From: Verrucomicrobia bacterium UBA7008
Lineage (GTDB): Bacteria > Verrucomicrobiota > Kiritimatiellia > RFP12 > UBA1067
Reading direction: 5' to 3'
DNA length: 39,820 nucleotides
NCBI GenBank assembly: GCA_002449695.1
Contig: DJXI01000093.1
Coordinates: 1 to 39,820 of the forward strand
Of the stretch, positions 15,278-23,238 are shown one piece after another. Every line of letters starts with the position of its first letter. The first letter of the stretch is position 1. The notes under the pieces are model-generated. The model was given only the letters and a program-made list of their open reading frames with translations, had not been told where the DNA came from and did no database searches. The translations under genes were made by a program, and so were the position numbers.

Positions 15278-17475
15278 GAACGAAAAAGAGCGAGACGGCG
15301 GGCGGTTACGGTTTCGGCACCTTCCAGGGCGTGTTCACGCCGAGCATTCTGACGATCATCGGCGTCGTCATGTACCTGCGCTTCGGCTGGATGCTCGGCA
15401 ACGTGGGGCTGCCGACGTCGCTCCTCATCGTCACGATGGGCAGCGCGATCACGCTCCTGACGGGCCTGTCGATCGCGGCGCTCGCGACGAACATGCGCGT
15501 GAAGGGCGGCGGCGCGTACTTCATCCTGTCGCGTTCGCTTGGGCTCGAGGCGGGCGCGGCGCTGGGCCTTCCGCTCGCGCTCGCGCAGACGATCTGCGTG
15601 TCGTTCTACATCGCCGGTTTCGCGGAGGCGCTCGTCCAGTCGGGCCTGCCCGTCGTCTCGGGCTGGGACCCGCGCCTCGTCGGTCTCGCGACGCTCGCCG
15701 TCCTCGCGCTCGTCGCGACGCTCTCGGCGGATCTCGCGCTCAAGTCGCAGTATTTCATCATGGCGGCGATCGCGTTCTCGCTCGTCGCGTTCTTCCTCGG
15801 CGGCGCGCCGGCCGACCTCGCGCCGCCCGACGCCGCGGCGGTTCCGCCGCGCCTCGACTTCTGGGCGGTCTTCGCCGTCTTCTTCCCGGCTGTGACCGGC
15901 ATCCTCTCGGGGCTCGGCATGTCCGGCGACCTGAAGGATCCCGGCCGCTCCATCCCGACGGGGACGATCGCGGCGGTGCTCGTCGGCTACGCGATCTACA
16001 TGGCCGTGCCGATCGCGCTCCGGCTGATGGTCGCGGACGACGCGATCCTCCTCACCGACACGATGATCCTCCAGAAGTGCGCGCGCTGGCAGCTGCCGAT
16101 CCTCGTCGGCGTCTGGGCCGCGACGCTGTCGAGCGCCATCGGCAGCTTCCTCGTCGCCCCGCGCGTCCTCCAGGCGCTCGCGCGCGACCGCCTCCTGCCG
16201 GGCCTCTTCGCGCGCGGCTTCGGGCGGGCGGACGACCCGCGCCTCGCGGCGGCCGTCTGCTTCGGCCTCGCGGCGGCGTGCGTGTGGCTCGGCGACATCA
16301 ACGTCCTCGCGCCGGTCCTGACGCTCTTCAACCTGTCGACGTATGGCCTCCTCAACTTCTGCGCGGCGGTGGAGGAGGCGATGGCCACGCCCTCCTGGCG
16401 GCCGACGTTCCGCGTCAAGCCGTTCTTCTCGTTCCTCGGCTTCGCGGGGTGCCTGACGGCGATGTTCATGATCAGCCCCGGATGGACGTTCGTCGCGCTC
16501 TTCTGCGAGGCGGCGATCTACTGGCTCGTGAAGCGCCGGGCGCTGCGCGCGCAGTGGGGCGACATGCGCACGGGCCTCTTCGCCGAGCTCGTGCGCCACG
16601 CGCTGCCGCACCTCGCCAACACGCGGTACGCCGAGCGCAACTGGCGGCCGAACCTCCTGGTCCTCCTGCCGCTGCCCGTCCAGGATCCGCGCCTCCCCGC
16701 GCTGGCGCAGGGGATTTCCGGCGGCCACTGCCTCGTGACGCTCGCCTCCGTGCTGCCGGCGGGCTTCGGCGACGCCGACCGCGAGCAGGAGGTCCGCGGC
16801 GCGGTCCTGCGCCTCGCGGAGCGCCTCGGGCTTTCGGCGAGCGTGAAGCTGCTCGGCGCGCGCGACGACTGGACGGGGCTCGCGGAGCTCGTGCGCGCGT
16901 ACGGCTTCGGCCCGGTCGTCCCCAACACCATCCTGCTCGGCGCGCCGGTGGACGAGACGGAAGGGCGCTTCGCCGAACTGATGCAGCTGATCGCGCGCGT
17001 GCGCCGCAACGCGCTCGTCGTCGGCGCGGCCGGTGCCGAACCGCCGGCGGACGGCGGCGGCTGTGTCGACATCTGGTGGCGCGGCGGCGGCGCGAACGGC
17101 GGGCTGATGCTCGCGCTGGCGCTGCTCCTGCGCCGGAACGGCTACACGGCCGCGCGCCTGCGCGTCAATATGATCGTCAGCGGCCGTACGCACGCAGAGG
17201 CCGAAGAGGAGCTGGCCCGGTATCTCAAGGGCGTGCGCATCGACGCGGAGACGCGCGTTTTGGAGGCGGGCGGGCGGCCGTTCACCGAGATCATCCGCGC
17301 GCAATCGGCGGACGCGCGGCTGTCGTTCGTCGGGCTGCGCGCCCCGGCGGCGGACGAGCCGGCGGCGGACTACGGCGCGTATTTCGCGCACCTGCGCGGC
17401 GCGCTCGCCGGCGTGCCGCAGCCGGTCTTCGTGCTGGCGGGTGAAGACATCGACTTCCGCCGGATCTTCGACTGA
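15274..17475 (+). CDS. SLC12-like cation-chloride cotransporter / APC-superfamily permease
   Basis: 733 residues. The N-terminal block GTFQGVFTPSILTIIGVVMYLRFGWMLGNVG is written here only as its core, FTPSILTIIGVVMYLRFGW, and is the hallmark of the SLC12/NKCC group. About 12 hydrophobic segments follow to residue ~440, with a soluble C-terminal region (~450-733) like the regulatory tail of these transporters (IVSGRTHAEAEEELARYLKG). It probably moves inorganic ions or amino acids across the inner membrane. ATG 15274 overlaps the bioB stop codon (ATGA), so the genes are coupled; no functional link to biotin is evident. A longer ORF from 15160 runs inside bioB and is rejected. Confidence 0.82.
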   Translation: MRTKKSETAGGYGFGTFQGVFTPSILTIIGVVMYLRFGWMLGNVGLPTSLLIVTMGSAITLLTGLSIAALATNMRVKGGGAYFILSRSLGLEAGAALGLPLALAQTICVSFYIAGFAEALVQSGLPVVSGWDPRLVGLATLAVLALVATLSADLALKSQYFIMAAIAFSLVAFFLGGAPADLAPPDAAAVPPRLDFWAVFAVFFPAVTGILSGLGMSGDLKDPGRSIPTGTIAAVLVGYAIYMAVPIALRLMVADDAILLTDTMILQKCARWQLPILVGVWAATLSSAIGSFLVAPRVLQALARDRLLPGLFARGFGRADDPRLAAAVCFGLAAACVWLGDINVLAPVLTLFNLSTYGLLNFCAAVEEAMATPSWRPTFRVKPFFSFLGFAGCLTAMFMISPGWTFVALFCEAAIYWLVKRRALRAQWGDMRTGLFAELVRHALPHLANTRYAERNWRPNLLVLLPLPVQDPRLPALAQGISGGHCLVTLASVLPAGFGDADREQEVRGAVLRLAERLGLSASVKLLGARDDWTGLAELVRAYGFGPVVPNTILLGAPVDETEGRFAELMQLIARVRRNALVVGAAGAEPPADGGGCVDIWWRGGGANGGLMLALALLLRRNGYTAARLRVNMIVSGRTHAEAEEELARYLKGVRIDAETRVLEAGGRPFTEIIRAQSADARLSFVGLRAPAADEPAADYGAYFAHLRGALAGVPQPVFVLAGEDIDFRRIFD

Positions 17476-17498
17476 CGCGCGCGGCGCGCAGTTTGACC

Positions 17499-17528
17499 TT
17501 GTCGGCGGCAAAGATAAATTGATAAACT
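17499..17528 (+). promoter_or_regulatory. Promoter of the LRR / PL11 operon
   Basis: TTGTCG (17499-17504), an 18-bp spacer and TAAACT (17523-17528). An alternative pair is TTGACC (17493-17498) with TAAATT (17515-17520). The GC-rich inverted repeat gcgcgcggcgcgc just upstream (17478-17490) could terminate the transporter operon. The transcript would have a leader of about 78 nt before ATG 17613. Confidence 0.5.
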
Positions 17529-17612
17529 ATTCATCAAACGCCCAATGATCGAAACGCAATCACGGCACCCGGCGGCCGTTTCCGCGACGGCGGAAGAAAG
17601 GAAGATCGAGCG

Positions 17613-19013
17613 ATGAAAACCGAGGCAGGAACAGCGGCCGCGCGATGGCTGGCGGTGGCGATTCTCTTCTGCGCGGCCGGTCGCGCAGCGGCCGAGACGG
17701 TCGTGTACGCGGGCGTGACGTACACGGTCACCGATGCGACGCGCGCGCCCGTCACGGTCGCGGTCGGCACCGGCGTGTCCGGCGTGCCCGCCATCGGCAC
17801 CGACACGGAGTTGACGCTCGACATCCCCGAGACGTTTACCGTGGGCGGCGTGAACTACCGCGTCACGGCCATCAGCGCGTCTGCGTTCCAGAATTGCAAG
17901 AACCTGAAGGGCGTCTCAATCCCGAATTCCGTGATGTCGATTGGTACCTCGGCGTTCCAAAATTCAGGCCTGACACGTGTCGTCATCCCGGGCAGCATCG
18001 AGACGCTTGGCGGGGACTATTGTTTTGATAGCTGCAACGCACTTGAAGAGGTTGTGATCGAAGAAGGTGTCGAGACCATCGGCCGCTACGCCTTCCGCTT
18101 TTGTTCCAACCTGAAAAAGGTCACGTTCCCGCAAAGCCTGTCACGCATAAGAGACCTCGCCTTCAGGGGGAATGCAATCACCGATCTTGTCATACCGCCG
18201 AAGGTGACATCGTTGGAATACGGCGTCTTTTCAAGGAGCTATTCACTGACAAATCTTGTTTTGCATTCCAATGTCAAGAGCATCGGTGCCGACGGCACGG
18301 GAGCGTTTTCCGATTGTACATCCTTGACGCAGGTGACGATTCCCGACAGCGTGAGCTCCATCAGCGCGCCGGCGTTCGACGGATGTCGAAAGCTGGCGCA
18401 CGTGACGGTTCCGCAGCTGGTTGTCGACAGCGGGATCACCAATGTGTTCCGCTCGGCGGCCGCATCCCTTGTCGATGTCACGCTTTCCCCGGACGTCACC
18501 CGCATCACCGCGCACACGTTCGAGGGCTGCGTCAACCTCCGCCGCCTGACGATGCCCGATACGGTGACGACGATCGAGGAGGGGTCGTTTGCAGAGCTGA
18601 CGGCGCTGGAGGATCTGACGATTCCGCCGGATGTCACGGGGCTGAATGCGGCGACATTTGCCGGGTGCGACCGGCTCTGGTCGAAGTGGTACCGGACGCT
18701 CGCCGATACGGCGTACGACCTGTCGGACGAAATCGCCGACAAGAAGATCGCGCACGTGACGGTGGACGGCGACGCGGCACTCGACCGGTTCGTGCTGCGC
18801 GACGGCAAGGTGTACGATGCGCTCGTCTACATCGAGAACACGGCGGCGACCGCCGTGACGCTCACGCTGCCCGACGGCTACCGCTACGTGGCGGCCGCGG
18901 GCAAGAAGCCGCTCACGCTCCCCGCGCAGTCGCTCAACCTGCTGACGCTGACGCGCCTTGCGGACGAGACGTTCCTCGTCTCGCGCCAGAAACTGGCGGT
19001 CATCGCCGAGTAG
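17613..19013 (+). CDS. BspA-like leucine-rich-repeat surface protein
   Basis: 466 residues with a signal peptide (ending GRAAAE). After ~60 residues comes a series of LRR_5/BspA-type repeats of about 23 residues (SAFQNCKNLKGVSIPNSVMS, AFRFCSNLKKVTFPQSLSRI, AFSDCTSLTQVTIPDSVSSI, TFEGCVNLRRLTMPDTVTTI) to about residue 350. A C-terminal ~100-residue part (KKIAHVTVDGDAALDRFVLR) follows without recognisable anchor. Such proteins bind host or matrix proteins or other cells; the exact role is unknown. The ribosome binding site AAAGGAAG (17597-17604) supports ATG 17613. The repeat region (~17900-18320) is distinctly lower in GC than the ends, consistent with repeat exchange or acquisition. Confidence 0.8.
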   Translation: MKTEAGTAAARWLAVAILFCAAGRAAAETVVYAGVTYTVTDATRAPVTVAVGTGVSGVPAIGTDTELTLDIPETFTVGGVNYRVTAISASAFQNCKNLKGVSIPNSVMSIGTSAFQNSGLTRVVIPGSIETLGGDYCFDSCNALEEVVIEEGVETIGRYAFRFCSNLKKVTFPQSLSRIRDLAFRGNAITDLVIPPKVTSLEYGVFSRSYSLTNLVLHSNVKSIGADGTGAFSDCTSLTQVTIPDSVSSISAPAFDGCRKLAHVTVPQLVVDSGITNVFRSAAASLVDVTLSPDVTRITAHTFEGCVNLRRLTMPDTVTTIEEGSFAELTALEDLTIPPDVTGLNAATFAGCDRLWSKWYRTLADTAYDLSDEIADKKIAHVTVDGDAALDRFVLRDGKVYDALVYIENTAATAVTLTLPDGYRYVAAAGKKPLTLPAQSLNLLTLTRLADETFLVSRQKLAVIAE

Positions 19014-19028
19014 ACGGAGGACACGACG

Positions 19029-20171
19029 ATGAGCAAGCTTCTGTCCTGTGTGCTGGTGGGTGCGTGCCTGGCGCTCCCGCTCGGCGCGGTGCCGCTTGGC
19101 GCGCGGACGGCGGCCTTTCTCGACGACGATTACGGCGAGGCGGACGGCGACGCGGTGACGCTGGGTGCGGACAGCGCGGACGTGGGCGACGTGACGATCG
19201 AAGGCGGCCAGACGCTCGTTCTCACGAACGGCCTCGCGACGGCGTGGAGCGTTTCGTTCGTGGGCGCGGCGCGCGTGGCGCTCGCGCATCTTCCGGCGGA
19301 CGGAAAGATCCTGACGCTGCGCGACGGCGACATCTGGGAAGCGCCGCTGACGCTCACGGTGGGCGGCGCGGCCGTTGTCGGTTATGCGCTCTGCTCGGAA
19401 ACGAACGGTCTCTACGTCTTCGCGGCCGACGCCTTTCGCGCGGCGGGCGGCGATTACGCCACGTTCCGCGCGGCGCGCGCGGCGGCGGGCGACGGCGGGC
19501 GCGTGGAGCTGCTGCGGGATGTCGCCGAGTCCGTGCGCGCCGACCTCGACGCGGATCTCGAACTGGACCTGGGCGGGCACGCGCTGTCGTTTGCGTCGAC
19601 GTGGGCGGTCAACGTGGGCGACCGGTCGCTCACGGTCGCGAACGGACGAATCGCGTGCGCAGACTGCGGCTTTTACGTGCGCGACGGGTCGCTGGAGCTG
19701 GCCGCCTGCGCCGTCACGGCGGCGCGGCGGGTCGCGCAGGTGCGCGGCGCCGGGCACGTCGCCGTCGCGGCCGATGCGCGGCTGGAGACGACGGGCGAAG
19801 ACCCCGTCCTCTTTGCCATCGGCGGTCTGAACGGCGCGGCGCGCGTCGATTCGCGCGGCGTGCTCGTGCAGAGTTTCACGGCGGGCGAAGCGACGACGGC
19901 CTACGACATCGCGGGCCATCCCGACGATACGTTCGGCGCGGACTTCACGCTCGACGGCCGCAGCGGCATCGCGTTCACGAGGGCGGCCGATGCGTGCGTC
20001 CACCATCCCGACGGGCAGGGCGGTCGCGTGCGCATCAGCGGCGGCTGGTTCGCGCTGCCGCCCCTGGCCGAACAGCTGGCGGCGTACTTCGGCGTGACGC
20101 CGGAAACGCTTGCGGCTTTCGGCGACGGCGGACGCGTCGTCTTCAAGGGCCTTTTCATGAGGATCCGGTGA
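19029..20171 (+). CDS. Secreted beta-rich protein of unknown function
   Basis: 380 residues. It has a signal peptide (KLLSCVLVGACLALPLGAVP), then a long stretch of short beta-prone segments (LTLTVGGAAVVGYAL, LELDLGGHALSFAS, LTVANGRIACADCGFYV) that looks like a right-handed beta-helix of the pectin-lyase-like kind. I see no lyase or hydrolase catalytic signature and cannot name a family. GGAGGA lies at 19016-19021, 7 nt before ATG 19029. It sits between the LRR protein (15-nt gap) and the PL11 lyase (1-nt gap), so the three are probably one transcript. A shared role at the cell surface is inferred. The C-terminus (VVFKGLFMRIR) has no sorting signal that I recognise. Confidence 0.65.
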   Translation: MSKLLSCVLVGACLALPLGAVPLGARTAAFLDDDYGEADGDAVTLGADSADVGDVTIEGGQTLVLTNGLATAWSVSFVGAARVALAHLPADGKILTLRDGDIWEAPLTLTVGGAAVVGYALCSETNGLYVFAADAFRAAGGDYATFRAARAAAGDGGRVELLRDVAESVRADLDADLELDLGGHALSFASTWAVNVGDRSLTVANGRIACADCGFYVRDGSLELAACAVTAARRVAQVRGAGHVAVAADARLETTGEDPVLFAIGGLNGAARVDSRGVLVQSFTAGEATTAYDIAGHPDDTFGADFTLDGRSGIAFTRAADACVHHPDGQGGRVRISGGWFALPPLAEQLAAYFGVTPETLAAFGDGGRVVFKGLFMRIR

Positions 20172-20172
20172 G

Positions 20173-22113
20173 ATGACGACGCGTGCCTTCCTTTTCGCGA
20201 CTGTGATGCTGGGCGCGGCGGCGCGCGCGGTCGCCGGGCCTTCGCCCGTGCCGCTCGAACTCGACGGCACGGCGGGCACGGTGACGACATTCCCGGCGCA
20301 GGCGACCGCCTACGACTTTTCGAGACTGAAACGCGAGAAACTGGGGCGCGGGCTCGTGGCGTGGCGGTCGGCGACGAACGTCGTGACGGTCAGCTGGCGC
20401 TACCTGTCGTCCGATGCGCGGGACATCGCGTTCGACGTGCTGCGCGACGGCGTGCGGATCGCGACGAACGTGACGGCGGCGACACAGATCGACGATGCTG
20501 TTCCGGACGGCGGCGTGCCGCACCGCTACGCGCTCGTGGCGAACGGCGAAACGCTCGCCGAGACGACGAGCCACACGACGCTCGGTTCCATCGAAATCCC
20601 GCTCCCCGCGCCGCCGGACGACGGCATGACGCCCGACGGGACGGCCTACACGTATTTCCCCGGCGACTGTTCCATCGGCGATGTGGACGGCGACGGCGAA
20701 TATGAAATCTTCCTCAAATGGGATCCGTCCGTCAAAGGCGGCATGTCCAGCTATACGGGCGAGACGTACTACGAATGCCTGAAGCTCGACGGCACGTCGC
20801 TCTGGCGCATCCGCATGGGGCGCAACATCCGCGCGGGCGAGCACTGCTCCGATTTTGCCGTTGCCGACTTCGACGGCGACGGGCGCGCCGAGATGATCGT
20901 CAAGACGGCGGACGGCACGATGGATGCGAAGGGGACCGTCATCGGCGATGCGTCGAAGGACTGGCGCGCCCATCCGCTCGGGAGCGTGCTGGACGGACCC
21001 GAATACATCAGCGTCTTCGACGGGCTGACGGGCGCGGTGCGGGACACGGTCGATTATCTGCCGGAACGCGGGCCGCCGTCGGACTGGGAGACCGCGCGCG
21101 GCTGGGGCGACAGCTACGGCAACCGCGTCGAACGCTATCTCTTCACGCCCGCGTATCTCGACGGCGAACACCTCTCCTGCGTCGCCTGCCGCGGCATCTA
21201 CAAGCGGACGGCGCTGACCGCGTACGACTGGGACGGCGCGCACCTGTCCGTGCGCTGGCTGTTCGACACGACGAACACCGTCATTTCAACGGCCTTCCAG
21301 GGGCAGGGCTTCCATTCGCTGCGCGTCGGCGACGTGGACGGCGACGGCTGCGACGAGATCGTCTACGGGGCGATGGCGGTCGATCACGATGGTTCGCCGC
21401 TCTACTCGACGCAGCTCGGCCACGGCGACGCGCTGCACCTTCTTCAGATGGATCCGCTCCGGCGCGGACTGCAGGTGTTCGTCTGCCTCGAGTCGTCGCC
21501 CTACGGGTGTGCGCTCTACGAGGCGGCGACGGGCGAGATCCGCTGGCGCAAGACGGCGGGCCAGGATACAGGCCGGGCGGTTGCCGGTGATCTGGACGGC
21601 GCAAATCCCGGCTGCGAGGCGTGGGCGGTTGCCGGCAAGGGGCTCTTCGACCAGTTCGGCAGCAGTCTCGTGCCGTACGATGCGAAGAAGGGCTATCAGG
21701 GGCTGTCGTTCTCGCATCTCGTCTGGTGGACGGGCACGCTCGAGCGCTCGCTCCTGCCGGGGACGGAGGTTCGTTCCTATTCGCTGACGGACAAGGCCGC
21801 CACGGTGATCGCGACGTTCGCGGACGTGACGACGATCAACTCCTCCAAGGCCGTGCCGTGCCTTGCGGGCGACCTGCTCGGCGACTGGCGCGAAGAGGTG
21901 CTGATGGCGCGCACGGACGGGCGCGCGCTCCGGCTCTTCCTGTCGTCGGAAAGGACGGACTACCGGTTCTGGACGTTCCTCGAAGATCCCGTCTACCGCC
22001 ATTCCATCGCGCATCAGAACGGCTGCTACAACCAGCCGACGCAAGCCGGGTTCTATTTCGGCCCCGACCTCCTCGGCCACGGCATCTGGTTCCGCGGTAC
22101 CTTCCTGCCGTAG
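20173..22113 (+). CDS. Rhamnogalacturonan lyase, polysaccharide lyase family 11
   Basis: 646 residues with a signal peptide (TTRAFLFATVMLGAAARAVA). PL11 enzymes cleave the rhamnose-galacturonate backbone of pectin rhamnogalacturonan I by beta-elimination. Family features: an N-terminal fibronectin-like part (VSWRYLSSDARDIAFDVLRDG), then an eight-bladed propeller with calcium-binding loops (IGDVDGDGEYEIFLKWDPS, VADFDGDGRAEMIVKTADGT, VGDVDGDGCDEIVYG), YGNRVERYLF, LGHGDALHLLQMDP, LGDWREEVLMAR and the near-C-terminal YNQPTQAGFYFGPD. Length fits the family. ATG 20173 starts 1 nt after the previous stop. It indicates that the organism also uses plant pectin, not only host glycans. Confidence 0.92.
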   Translation: MTTRAFLFATVMLGAAARAVAGPSPVPLELDGTAGTVTTFPAQATAYDFSRLKREKLGRGLVAWRSATNVVTVSWRYLSSDARDIAFDVLRDGVRIATNVTAATQIDDAVPDGGVPHRYALVANGETLAETTSHTTLGSIEIPLPAPPDDGMTPDGTAYTYFPGDCSIGDVDGDGEYEIFLKWDPSVKGGMSSYTGETYYECLKLDGTSLWRIRMGRNIRAGEHCSDFAVADFDGDGRAEMIVKTADGTMDAKGTVIGDASKDWRAHPLGSVLDGPEYISVFDGLTGAVRDTVDYLPERGPPSDWETARGWGDSYGNRVERYLFTPAYLDGEHLSCVACRGIYKRTALTAYDWDGAHLSVRWLFDTTNTVISTAFQGQGFHSLRVGDVDGDGCDEIVYGAMAVDHDGSPLYSTQLGHGDALHLLQMDPLRRGLQVFVCLESSPYGCALYEAATGEIRWRKTAGQDTGRAVAGDLDGANPGCEAWAVAGKGLFDQFGSSLVPYDAKKGYQGLSFSHLVWWTGTLERSLLPGTEVRSYSLTDKAATVIATFADVTTINSSKAVPCLAGDLLGDWREEVLMARTDGRALRLFLSSERTDYRFWTFLEDPVYRHSIAHQNGCYNQPTQAGFYFGPDLLGHGIWFRGTFLP

Positions 22114-22131
22114 CGCCGCCGGGCAGGGGCG

Positions 22132-22168
22132 TTGACTTCGCGGGCGGTTTTGCAGTATACTATCGACG
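22132..22168 (+). promoter_or_regulatory. Leaderless-type promoter of the CHAP-like gene
   Basis: TTGACT (22132-22137), an 18-bp spacer and TATACT (22156-22161), then 7 nt to ATG 22169. This is the best complete promoter in the window. The predicted start of transcription coincides with the ATG, and no ribosome binding site fits between them. Confidence 0.7.
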
Positions 22169-23158
22169 ATGAAACCGACGAACCTTCTGGCTCTGATTCT
22201 CCTACTGTGCACGGCGGCGGCCGCGCACGGCGCCGGACTGCCCGCCGATGTCGCGCAGCGGCTCGGCGAGGGCCTGCCGGCGGCCTTTGTGCCGCTGCCG
22301 GCCTCGGGCGGCAACAAGATCTTTCCGCTCGTCTCCGACAAGCGCCGCACGCCGGACCGCAAATACGCCGTCACGCTCGGCGAGACGCCGTTCACGGTGA
22401 CGGCCGTCAGCGACGACGGCAAGACGGTCGAGCTGACGGTCCCCGCCGGGCTCCAGACGACCGAGACGACCAACCGCTGGTTCAAGGCCGAAGATGTGTT
22501 CGGCAAGGTCAAGTGGCGCGTCGCCGCGTACGAGCCGAACGTCGCCTGCCTCGCCTATTTCAGCGGCGGCAAGGGGCCGCTCGAGCTCGTCGCGCGCATC
22601 CCGTCGGGCACCGCCTGCACGCTTCTCGGCACGGTCACGGCCGGCAAGACGGCGCTGAAGCTCGTGCATGTTGCGCAGCCCTACGCGCGCGACGGCGTCG
22701 ACGCGCCGCATCTGCTGGCGCTCGTGCGCGAAAATCCGCCCGTCAAGACGCCGGCCGAATACGAGGCGCGCGTGAAGCAGCTGATGGCCGAGCACGCGTT
22801 CCGCGAAGGGCGGCCGTGGGGGAAGGGCTTTCCGTCCCTCCTCGGAAACACGGGGACGTTCGAGTGCGCGGCCATGGCGGCCGACTTCGTGACGTACATG
22901 GTCGACGGCGGGCTCAAGACGGGCGAGCGCTTCGAGAAGGCCGACGAGATCCGCGCGGGCGACGTCATCAGCATCCCCGGGCACTTCTTCGCGGTCGTTT
23001 CGCGCAAGGGCGCGCAGCTGACGACGATCGAGGGCAACATGAACGAATCGGTCAGCCGCTCGCCGACGCGCTATTCGGTCAAGGACGGCAAGCTGATGCG
23101 CGGCGGCGCCGACGCGCAGTTCGAATACGGCTACCACAACTGGGCCCCGCCGCGGTGA
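22169..23158 (+). CDS. Secreted CHAP/NlpC-like putative peptidase or amidase
   Basis: 329 residues with a signal peptide (LLALILLLCTAAAAHGA). The N-terminal two thirds contain a beta-rich segment (YAVTLGETPFTVTAVSDDGK) of SH3-like appearance. The C-terminal ~110 residues have a plausible papain-fold triad: Cys233 in GTFECAAMAADFVTYM, His272 in GDVISIPGHFFAVVS and a polar residue in TTIEGNMNES. This spacing (Cys in a helix, 'GDVI...GH..VV' strand, then 'EGN') is what CHAP and NlpC/P60 cell-wall hydrolases show. I infer peptidoglycan or peptide hydrolysis; it is not a strong family match. It has its own promoter and no ribosome binding site. Confidence 0.6.
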   Translation: MKPTNLLALILLLCTAAAAHGAGLPADVAQRLGEGLPAAFVPLPASGGNKIFPLVSDKRRTPDRKYAVTLGETPFTVTAVSDDGKTVELTVPAGLQTTETTNRWFKAEDVFGKVKWRVAAYEPNVACLAYFSGGKGPLELVARIPSGTACTLLGTVTAGKTALKLVHVAQPYARDGVDAPHLLALVRENPPVKTPAEYEARVKQLMAEHAFREGRPWGKGFPSLLGNTGTFECAAMAADFVTYMVDGGLKTGERFEKADEIRAGDVISIPGHFFAVVSRKGAQLTTIEGNMNESVSRSPTRYSVKDGKLMRGGADAQFEYGYHNWAPPR

Positions 23159-23238
23159 ATGGTGACGTCGACCAGCCCGATGCGTCGAGACGTCCAATCT
23201 GATTTCAAACATCACAACTGAAACGAAAGAGAGGTAAA

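Noticed and set aside
15259..17511. 750-codon antisense ORF opposite the SLC12-like gene
   Set aside because: Arg/Glu/Asp-rich low-complexity translation and no signal; the + strand encodes a clear membrane protein.
18101..20176. 691-codon + strand ORF spanning the LRR and beta-rich genes
   Set aside because: It is Arg/Gly-rich in a second frame, crosses two genes with signal peptides and ribosome binding sites, and has no motif.
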